From an uncultured Dehalococcoidia bacterium (GTDB lineage Bacteria; Chloroflexota; Dehalococcoidia; Lucifugimonadales; GCA-2712585): a DNA stretch of 6,490 nt. Below, piece by piece: positions 1 through 5,332 of this stretch. Made by a program: the position numbers and the translations under genes. The stretch lies in assembly GCA_913052045.1 (NCBI GenBank), contig CAJXDJ010000052.1:1-6490 (forward strand), read 5' to 3'. The notes beneath the pieces were generated by a model. It saw only the letters and a list, made by a program, of their open reading frames with translations. It was not told the DNA's origin and ran no database searches. Every line of letters starts with the position of its first letter. Position 1 is the first letter of the stretch.

Positions 1-2
1 TA

Positions 3-98
3 TTGAATGATTTTAAGGAAATTCGAAAAGTATTGGACCGGAAACGAATAGAAACTAGGCGAGAGAAAGACATTGGTGAACAGTTGAATTTATTATGA
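3..98 (+). CDS. C-terminal tail of an unidentified gene, partial at the left edge
   Basis: The frame is open from base 3 to a TGA at 96-98 and encodes about 31 residues, beginning LNDFKEIRKVLDRKRI and ending GEQLNLL. The tail is strongly charged and probably helical. It ends 12 bases before the rnj start in the same direction, so it is probably the last part of an upstream gene in the same operon. The pattern L-x-D-x-x-x-I-R-x-V-L resembles the final helix of dihydrodipicolinate synthase (DapA). dapA is known to precede an RNase J gene in Bacillus, so DapA is the best guess, but about 30 residues cannot establish it. The start lies outside the window. A chance open frame of this length is also possible. 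Confidence 0.4.
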   Translation: MNDFKEIRKVLDRKRIETRREKDIGEQLNLL

Positions 99-100
99 TT

Positions 101-104
101 AGGA
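101..104 (+). promoter_or_regulatory. Ribosome binding site for rnj
   Basis: AGGA lies six bases before the GTG at 111. It supports GTG as the start: the next in-frame ATGs (residues 21-22) fall inside the conserved first motif and would remove it. Confidence 0.55.
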
Positions 105-110
105 TTATTT

Positions 111-1769
111 GTGATTACTAAAACTCTTAAGGTTATTCCATTGGGTGGGTTGGGAGAAATAGGGAAAAATATGATGGTATTCGAATACGGCGATGATATT
201 ATCATTATTGATTGCGGCGTTTTGTTTCCCGGAGAGGATATGCCTGGTGTTGATCTTGTTCTTCCCGATATTCGGTATTTGATCGAGAACCAGAAAAAAA
301 TTAGAGCCATTCTCATAACGCATGGCCACGAAGACCATATTGGGGCTATACCATACGTGCTTTCTCAAATTAACGTACCCATTTTTGCGCCACGCCTTGC
401 ACATGGTCTTATATCAGTAAAGTTGAAAGAGCATAGTCTCGATAAACAGACTGAATTAAATCAGATAGAACCAGGGGTCAATTATAACTTTGGTTCGTTT
501 GGAATCGAATTCTTCAGGGTTTGTCATAGTATTCCTGACGCTATGGGCATAGTGATTGACACCCCTATAGGCAAGGTGATTCATACCGGCGACTTCAAAA
601 TCGATCATACTCCAGTCGATGGCAAGCCCACTGACTTGGCATTATTAGCTCGATTGGGATCGGATGGAGTCGTGCTATTGCTTTCGGATTCCACATATGC
701 GGAAATACAGGGATATACTCCCTCGGAGCAGGTAGTAAAGGAAGCCATCTTTCGAGCTATTGGTGAAGCGCAGGGAAGAGTGTTGATAGCCTCTTTCGCA
801 TCATTAATATCACGTATCCAACACGTCATAGAAGCAGCGGTTTATCATGACAGGAAAATTACATTTGTCGGGCGGAGTATGGTAAATAACGTTGCTATGG
901 CCCAGGAAATGGGTTATATATCTGCTCCCCCTGGAACAATAGTGTCTCTTCAGGAAGCCATAAAACTTCCTAGTGAACAACTCGTCATGATGACGACTGG
1001 AAGTCAGGGGGAACCGACATCAGCATTGGTCCGTATTTCCAATGGGACACATAGGGATATTAGTGTTGAAATCGATGATACAGTCATTATATCGGCCACA
1101 CCCATTCCAGGTAATGAGCGATTAGTAAGTCGCACTATAAATAATCTTATCCGGAAAGGGGCAAATGTTTTATATGACAAGATTGCTTTGGTGCACGTAC
1201 ATGGGCACAGTAGCCAAGAGGAATTGAAGTTGGTTTTGAATTTAGTCAAGCCACGATATTTTGTTCCGATTCATGGGGAATATAAAGGATTGGTTGCACA
1301 TGCTAAGCTGGCAGAAAACACGGGGGTGGATCAAGAGAACATATTTGTCTTAGAGGATGGCGATGTATTGGAATTGAATGGGGCAGAGGCGTGGATTGCA
1401 GGGCAGGTTCAGACTGGACAAGTGTTCTTAGATGGTAATACGACAATTGATATGGAAAGCTCGACGTTGAGAGAAAGGCGGGCGTTATCAAAAGCAGGCA
1501 TTGTTTTGGTTATCTCGATGATTGACGGTATAACGGATAGACTTACGGGCGAAGTCGAAATAGTTGGGACTGGATTTGTAGATAGCGATAGATTAGGTTT
1601 TGTTTCTAGAAAGGTAGGTCCTATGCTCAGTGAGTCATGGGATCGGGGTGATTTTCTGGTGTCTGATTTGGTTAAAACTAACAAAAAAATCAAAAGAATT
1701 GTGTCTGATATACTATATAAAGAGACTGGGAAGAGGCCTATGATTGTACCTGTAATACTGCAGGTTTAG
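111..1769 (+). CDS. rnj: Ribonuclease J (metallo-beta-lactamase/beta-CASP RNase)
   Basis: This is a 552-residue protein, the usual length for bacterial RNase J, a cytoplasmic zinc-dependent enzyme with 5'-3' exonuclease and endonuclease activity in rRNA maturation and mRNA decay. Seen in the sequence: LGGLGEIGKN at 11-20; the metal-binding HGHEDH motif at 71-76; H139 in CHSIPD; D161 in TGDFK; the beta-CASP segment with SDSTYAE at 192-198 and TTGSQGEP at 295-302; SATPIPGNE at 328-336; VHVHGHSSQEEL at 361-372; and the last metal ligand H388 in PIHGE. A C-terminal domain of about 100 residues follows, as usual. All catalytic ligands are present. The GTG start is backed by AGGA six bases upstream and by correct alignment of the N-terminus. 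Compared with the common forms, SDSTNAE reads SDSTYAE and FASNVHR reads FASLISR, probably a lineage variant. ftsK follows seven bases after the stop, so the two are likely co-transcribed. Confidence 0.96.
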   Translation: MITKTLKVIPLGGLGEIGKNMMVFEYGDDIIIIDCGVLFPGEDMPGVDLVLPDIRYLIENQKKIRAILITHGHEDHIGAIPYVLSQINVPIFAPRLAHGLISVKLKEHSLDKQTELNQIEPGVNYNFGSFGIEFFRVCHSIPDAMGIVIDTPIGKVIHTGDFKIDHTPVDGKPTDLALLARLGSDGVVLLLSDSTYAEIQGYTPSEQVVKEAIFRAIGEAQGRVLIASFASLISRIQHVIEAAVYHDRKITFVGRSMVNNVAMAQEMGYISAPPGTIVSLQEAIKLPSEQLVMMTTGSQGEPTSALVRISNGTHRDISVEIDDTVIISATPIPGNERLVSRTINNLIRKGANVLYDKIALVHVHGHSSQEELKLVLNLVKPRYFVPIHGEYKGLVAHAKLAENTGVDQENIFVLEDGDVLELNGAEAWIAGQVQTGQVFLDGNTTIDMESSTLRERRALSKAGIVLVISMIDGITDRLTGEVEIVGTGFVDSDRLGFVSRKVGPMLSESWDRGDFLVSDLVKTNKKIKRIVSDILYKETGKRPMIVPVILQV

Positions 1770-1776
1770 GTAAAGG

Positions 1777-3951
1777 ATGGCCAGTCGGCTAGGGAACCTT
1801 CTTGTTTTAATATCATCGAAAACCCTTAGGGTGCTAGGAACCAGGAAGGGTTTTGGCTTGATGGCGATCATTTTCTTTGTTTCAGCAAGGATTTTCTTTG
1901 ACCCTGATCTGTCTTGGCTAGGCGAAGTGGGCGAAGAGGTCTGGCTTTTTGGGGGTTATGGGTGGATCCCGTTTATTTTGTGGTCAATAACGTTATTGGT
2001 CACGATTCGATGTTGGCCAAGCGTGTTGAAACGCAGAGCCAGGAATTGGATAGTCTCGTTTGTTTGTCTAATGGCTATCTTGACAGCGCTTTCTATGTTT
2101 AGACCACCTGTTGGCACACTATCTATTTATGGCTATGGAGGATGGTTCGGACAATTTATTGGGGGTGATCCGATATTACTCAGTCTGGGTAAGGTGATCA
2201 CTTATATGCTGGCTATATTGTTACTTCTGGCCCCGCAATGGACCGTCTCAAAGCTACAGAGGTTTTCACTGTTTATCTCCAATGTAATATTGAGTGGTGT
2301 TCGAAAAACTTTTGTCACGGGTAAGGGTTTAATCACAACTAGCATGAAAGGGTCGAGTAACGAGATGCTTTCGGATAATATTAAAACAGGTATAGGCAAC
2401 CCAAGTTTTACGGGACGCCTTAAGGGAGCTGTTTCCGCTATAGGCTTTGGTAAGAAAATGCCTGGGCAACAGGTGGATAGTGTTGATACAGCAGAGCAGA
2501 AGATATCACCTGAACAGGACATCCTCAAGACGGTGAAGCCTTCGAAGTGGCAATTACCCGATACAGAACTTTTGGCCCAAGGTCAAGTTAAAAGTATGCC
2601 CCAAGAAACTCTCGGGAAAATGTCAAGAATCATAGAAGAAACTTTGGCTGATCACGGGGTGCAAGTTTCTGTTGAAGATGTCAGGGTTGGCCCAAGGGTT
2701 ATAAGATTTGGAATAGTTCCGGGATGGATAAGAAGATATGGCGAAGCTAGTTCAACAAAACTAAAAGAGCATCAAATCAATGACGCTAGTAGGGTGAAAG
2801 TCCAAAGCATATTGTCCAGAGAGCAGGACTTGGCCCTCGCGCTTAAAACAGGGGATCTGCGTATAGAGGCACCTGTTCCAGGCGAAGGATTGGTTGGATT
2901 CGAAGTTCCAAACCCGTCCCCTTATAGAGTTTATCTTCGATCTATTACAGAACATTCAGCCTTTAAGAGGATAGCAGCACGAGGGGGTGTGCCTATCAGT
3001 TTGGGCAAAGGCACTGGGGGAGAACCGGTTACAGAGGATCTTTTATCTTTACCACATCTGTTGATTGCTGGTGCGACTGGAAGCGGCAAGAGTGTTTGTG
3101 TTAACGCTATTATAACGTCAGTACTTATGGCCAATCCCCCTGATCGACTTCGGATGATAATGGTCGATCCCAAGAGGGTGGAGCTTACACCATTCAATGG
3201 CTTACCTCATCTACTCAAGCCAGTTATTGTCGATACGGAAAAAGTTTTACCTATGCTTAGCGGTTTGATGAAGGAGCTATTCCGGCGTTATAAACTTATG
3301 GAGGAACAAGGAGTTCGTAACATTGAAGGTTACAATAAAAAAGCAAAAGAGCAGATTCCTTATATCCTACTAGTTGTAGATGAATTAGCGGATTTAATGA
3401 TGTCAGCACGATTCGAAGTAGAGCAATCATTAGTACGACTGGCCCAGCTAGGAAGAGCCACGGGTATCCATCTGATTCTCTGCACGCAACGGCCCTCCGT
3501 GAATGTGGTTACAGGCCTTCTTAAGGCCAATATCGCTGCCCGTGTTGCGTTTGCGGTTTCTTCCCAGGTTGATTCTAGAGTGATACTAGATGGTGCGGGG
3601 GCGGAAAAATTGCTAGGCAAAGGAGACCTTTTGTTTTTGTCCGCACAGTCTCCTAAGCCACAAAGAATTCAGGGCACGTTTATGTTCGACGAGGAGATTG
3701 AGCGTATAGTCGGTTTCTGGAGGGATCAGCAGGGTCCCACTTTAGTAGATATTGATTTGGATGAGGCTCAGGATTTAGCCCGGAACCCGTGGGATGTTGG
3801 TGAAGATGAACTTTTAGAAAAGGCTCGATCTTTGGCCGAATATTCCGAACGTTTATCTCCTTCCCTTTTGCAACGGCGTCTCCAAATAGGCTATTCGAAA
3901 GCTGTGGATCTCATGGAAGCCTTAGAGGCAGAGAATATGGTTCCAGATTGA
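1777..3951 (+). CDS. ftsK: FtsK/SpoIIIE-type DNA translocase
   Basis: This 724-residue septal DNA pump uses ATP to move double-stranded DNA through the closing division septum. Four hydrophobic membrane segments are visible at about 26-41, 62-79, 90-107 and 134-152. A short polar linker runs to about 255 and the alpha region from about 260. The RecA-like motor has DPKRVEL at 464-470, Walker A GATGSGKS at 432-439, Walker B ILLVVDE at 530-536, and the conserved LGRATGIHLILCTQRPSV block at 558-575. A gamma winged-helix segment (SPSLLQRRLQIGYSKA, 694-709) reads the polar DNA signals. Between the alpha part and RIEAPVPGE there is a longer charged stretch (about 317-345) than in Bacillus SpoIIIE. 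The ATG is seven bases after the rnj stop; AGG at 1768-1770 overlaps that stop with six-base spacing. The gamma domain ends early at MVPD, and the usual last dozen residues lie beyond the TGA (see separate entry). The motor is intact, so this is called as a functional gene. Confidence 0.95.
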   Translation: MASRLGNLLVLISSKTLRVLGTRKGFGLMAIIFFVSARIFFDPDLSWLGEVGEEVWLFGGYGWIPFILWSITLLVTIRCWPSVLKRRARNWIVSFVCLMAILTALSMFRPPVGTLSIYGYGGWFGQFIGGDPILLSLGKVITYMLAILLLLAPQWTVSKLQRFSLFISNVILSGVRKTFVTGKGLITTSMKGSSNEMLSDNIKTGIGNPSFTGRLKGAVSAIGFGKKMPGQQVDSVDTAEQKISPEQDILKTVKPSKWQLPDTELLAQGQVKSMPQETLGKMSRIIEETLADHGVQVSVEDVRVGPRVIRFGIVPGWIRRYGEASSTKLKEHQINDASRVKVQSILSREQDLALALKTGDLRIEAPVPGEGLVGFEVPNPSPYRVYLRSITEHSAFKRIAARGGVPISLGKGTGGEPVTEDLLSLPHLLIAGATGSGKSVCVNAIITSVLMANPPDRLRMIMVDPKRVELTPFNGLPHLLKPVIVDTEKVLPMLSGLMKELFRRYKLMEEQGVRNIEGYNKKAKEQIPYILLVVDELADLMMSARFEVEQSLVRLAQLGRATGIHLILCTQRPSVNVVTGLLKANIAARVAFAVSSQVDSRVILDGAGAEKLLGKGDLLFLSAQSPKPQRIQGTFMFDEEIERIVGFWRDQQGPTLVDIDLDEAQDLARNPWDVGEDELLEKARSLAEYSERLSPSLLQRRLQIGYSKAVDLMEALEAENMVPD

Positions 3952-3981
3952 ATGCTGGATAATCCAAAACAAGTGTTTTAG
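3949..3981 (+). other. In-frame continuation of the FtsK gamma domain past its TGA
   Basis: After the TGA at 3949-3951 the same frame continues for nine codons (MLDNPKQVF) to a TAG at 3979-3981. SpoIIIE-family gamma domains usually end in a pattern like V-x-G-P-x-x-G-S-K-P-R-E-V-L. Aligned without gaps, N-P-K-Q-V-F falls on K-P-R-E-V-L, and the TGA falls on a position that varies in the family. This looks like an ancestral C-terminus cut by a nonsense change, a sequencing error, or low-level readthrough. The match is short, so chance cannot be excluded. Confidence 0.4.
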
Positions 3982-4082
3982 TAGCAAACAGAAGGTTTCT
4001 GGGGAAATGATCGCGAATTTAGTGGTCTAAATGGGGTAAAGGCTGTGATGCAGTAGCCAATCATGAAATAGCTATTGATAAT
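3952..4082. other. Gap between the convergent gene blocks
   Basis: This stretch separates the 3' ends of ftsK and the mrp-like gene. Beyond the short ftsK continuation it contains no plausible gene. Small inverted repeats occur: AAAAC-N4-GTTTT near 3965-3980, CAGAA-N3-TTCTG near 3988-4003, GGCT/AGCC at 4041-4058, and the 10-base palindrome AATAGCTATT at 4067-4076. None is followed by a proper T run on either strand, so no intrinsic terminator is called. Confidence 0.6.
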
Positions 4083-4898
4083 TTAGAGTTGTTGCAAACT
4101 GTTATCAAGATTTTGAGCGAGCTTTTCGTATTCGTTCCGTACCGTTGCACTGGTGAGTACGGTTGGTTTATTGACACTCTTTCTGTAATCGGACCGAAGT
4201 TCGAAAGACCCCAGGAAGGGAACATCCAGTTCCTCGGCCAACGATTTCCCGGCCCCTTCGCCGAATATATCCCCTACGTAGTTTTCCACTATACCTAATA
4301 TTTTAATGTTTAATTTACGAACCATGTTGATGGAACGTTTGGCGTCAATATTAGCCAGAATTTGTGGAGTAGTTACCATGACAAAACCGTCCAATGGAAG
4401 GGTTTGCATAACTGTTAGTGGTGCGTCAGAGGTTCCGGGAGGCAGATCTACAATTAGGTGAGTCAAATCGCCCCAATCAGTCATCTGAAGGAATTGATTT
4501 ATGGCGTTATGTATCATTGGTCCACGCCATATGATGGCTTCCTCCTCGCTTTTTTGGAAGAATCCCATGGATATACATTTAACACCAAAGCGCTCGGATG
4601 GGGTAAGTTTTCCGTTGTTGTGAGCAGGGGGTTCGGAGAGTCCCAATACTTTGGTAACATTTGGGCAATCTATATCGGTGTCGAATAGTCCGACTTTGTC
4701 ACCGCGGCTTGCTAGATATGTGGCCAGGTTTACTGCAACAGTAGTTTTCCCGACGCCTCCCTTGCCGCTATAGACGGCGATCTTATGTTTAACTTTGGAA
4801 AGGTTTTGTTTTATAGATCGTCTTTCTTGCCAAGCCTTTTTTATGTTATCCAGACGTGCTTGTTCTTGAGGTGTAGGTGTTCTCTGTGGTGTAGTCAC
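4083..4898 (-). CDS. Mrp/NBP35-family P-loop ATPase, probable Fe-S cluster carrier, lacking the CPxC motif
   Basis: This 271-residue protein belongs to the Mrp/ApbC/NBP35 group of cytosolic ATPases, which carry or help assemble [4Fe-4S] clusters. It shows the deviant Walker A SGKGGVGKT at 44-52 with signature lysine K46, Walker A' FDTDIDCPN at 72-80, the family signature WRGPMIHNAINQFL at 124-137, the Walker B block VDLPPGTSD at 150-158, and GIVENYVGDIFGEG at 202-215. In typical Mrp proteins a CPxC pair that bridges the cluster between two subunits sits between GIVEN and IFG. Here that stretch is deleted, and the only cysteines are C78 and C108. Residues 1-38 are polar, charged and probably helical, and take the place of the N-terminal DUF59 domain seen in many homologues. 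A stand-alone DUF59 gene lies 40 bases upstream, which points to a two-gene version of the fused form. The start is GTG with GGAG ten bases upstream, a rather long spacing. No ATG occurs before residue 111, so a start at or near this GTG is required. An apo-type scaffold or regulatory ATPase is an alternative role. Confidence 0.88.
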   Translation of the reverse strand: MTTPQRTPTPQEQARLDNIKKAWQERRSIKQNLSKVKHKIAVYSGKGGVGKTTVAVNLATYLASRGDKVGLFDTDIDCPNVTKVLGLSEPPAHNNGKLTPSERFGVKCISMGFFQKSEEEAIIWRGPMIHNAINQFLQMTDWGDLTHLIVDLPPGTSDAPLTVMQTLPLDGFVMVTTPQILANIDAKRSINMVRKLNIKILGIVENYVGDIFGEGAGKSLAEELDVPFLGSFELRSDYRKSVNKPTVLTSATVRNEYEKLAQNLDNSLQQL

Positions 4899-4938
4899 GA
4901 TTATAAATCTCCGCCTTTAACTTGTAACGAATAGATAA

Positions 4939-5250
4939 TCAGTCTATTCCAAGAAGTTTTTTACCGTCCTCGCTTATCATTTCAGGGTTCCATGGAGGGT
5001 CAAATACCATTTCCACTTCTACATCAGCGACACCCTCCAATTCTGCTATGGCCCATTCGGCTTGCTGAGCGATAAACGGTCCCATGCCGCAGCCAGGGGC
5101 TGTCAAAGTCATAAGGACGTGGACGTTTCCCTCCTGAACACTGACGTCGTAAACGAGCCCGAGATCGACTACGTTGATAGGTATCTCTGGATCATAAACC
5201 TCTTTCATCGCCCCTACGACAGCATTATGAGTTATTTGAGAACCTTCCAT
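4939..5250 (-). CDS. MIP18/DUF59 family (SufT/PaaD-like) Fe-S assembly protein
   Basis: This is a 103-residue single-domain protein. Members of the family assist Fe-S cluster assembly or insertion, and the domain also occurs fused to the N-terminus of Mrp ATPases. Visible motifs are VYDPEIPINVVDLGLVY at 18-34, MTLTAPGCGM at 47-56 with the conserved cysteine C54, and FDPPWNPEMIS at 83-93. These cover the whole domain, so the protein is complete. The start is placed at the ATG ending at 5250 because a near-perfect GGAGGA (5255-5260) lies just before it. A GTG four codons earlier (5262) is in frame but has no ribosome binding site and would itself overlap the GGAGGA. The gene is 40 bases upstream of the mrp-like gene on the same strand and is preceded by its own likely promoter. 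The two products probably cooperate, by analogy with DUF59-Mrp fusions. The exact client protein cannot be read from the sequence. Confidence 0.92.
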   Translation of the reverse strand: MEGSQITHNAVVGAMKEVYDPEIPINVVDLGLVYDVSVQEGNVHVLMTLTAPGCGMGPFIAQQAEWAIAELEGVADVEVEMVFDPPWNPEMISEDGKKLLGID

Positions 5251-5254
5251 CAGT

Positions 5255-5260
5255 TCCTCC
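5255..5260 (-). promoter_or_regulatory. Ribosome binding site that fixes the DUF59 start
   Basis: On the - strand GGAGGA is followed by four bases and then ATG at 5250-5248. It is the strongest Shine-Dalgarno match noticed among the genes here and decides the start in favour of ATG over the upstream in-frame GTG at 5262. Confidence 0.8.
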
Positions 5261-5283
5261 ACTGGGAAATTAATTATGAATTG

Positions 5284-5312
5284 ATGCTAGCAGTGAAAAA
5301 CGATTTGGTCAA
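5284..5312 (-). promoter_or_regulatory. Sigma-70-type extended -10 promoter for DUF59-mrp
   Basis: Read on the - strand, TTGACC (5312-5307, five of six matches to TTGACA) is followed by exactly 17 bases and then TAGCAT (5289-5284, four of six matches to TATAAT). TG precedes the -10 box by one base (TGCTAGCAT), the extended -10 pattern. Transcription would start near 5277, giving a leader of about 27 bases with the GGAGGA site before the ATG at 5250. It sits between the uvrB stop and the DUF59 start, exactly where a promoter for the downstream pair is expected. It is predicted from sequence only; read-through from uvrB may also contribute. Confidence 0.6.
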
Positions 5313-5321
5313 TCATTTGAC
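5308..5321. promoter_or_regulatory. Dyad over the -35 box, possible operator
   Basis: GTCAA-N4-TTGAC is a perfect 5-4-5 inverted repeat that covers most of the -35 hexamer of the DUF59 promoter. On the - strand the neighbouring TTGAGTCAA is itself a nine-base palindrome. The position fits a repressor site, but the half-sites are short and AT-rich and match no regulator motif that I can name. Confidence 0.3.
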
Positions 5322-5332
5322 TCAATATCCCG

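Noticed and set aside
1914..2102. 62-residue + strand open frame inside ftsK
   Set aside because: It is an alternative frame within the membrane-segment region of ftsK, with no motif of its own.
3949..3951. TGA read as tryptophan throughout the genome
   Set aside because: TGA also ends the DUF59 gene, uvrB and the left-edge frame at positions expected from family lengths, so the standard code fits.
4041..4076. GGCT/AGCC stem and AATAGCTATT palindrome as a bidirectional terminator
   Set aside because: The stems are weak (four to five pairs) and there is no adjacent T run of useful length on either strand.
4458..4688. 76-residue + strand open frame inside the mrp-like gene
   Set aside because: It is fully antisense to a gene with clear P-loop ATPase motifs and has no recognisable domain.
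5251..5262. GTG at 5262 as the DUF59 start, adding MEEL
   Set aside because: No ribosome binding site precedes it, and it overlaps the GGAGGA that perfectly serves the ATG at 5250.
5296..5321. Hairpin GTCAA-N4-TTGAC followed by TTTTT on the - strand, as a uvrB terminator
   Set aside because: The stem is only five AT-rich pairs with internal mismatches beyond it, and the T run begins seven bases after the stem. The same bases fit a promoter and dyad better.
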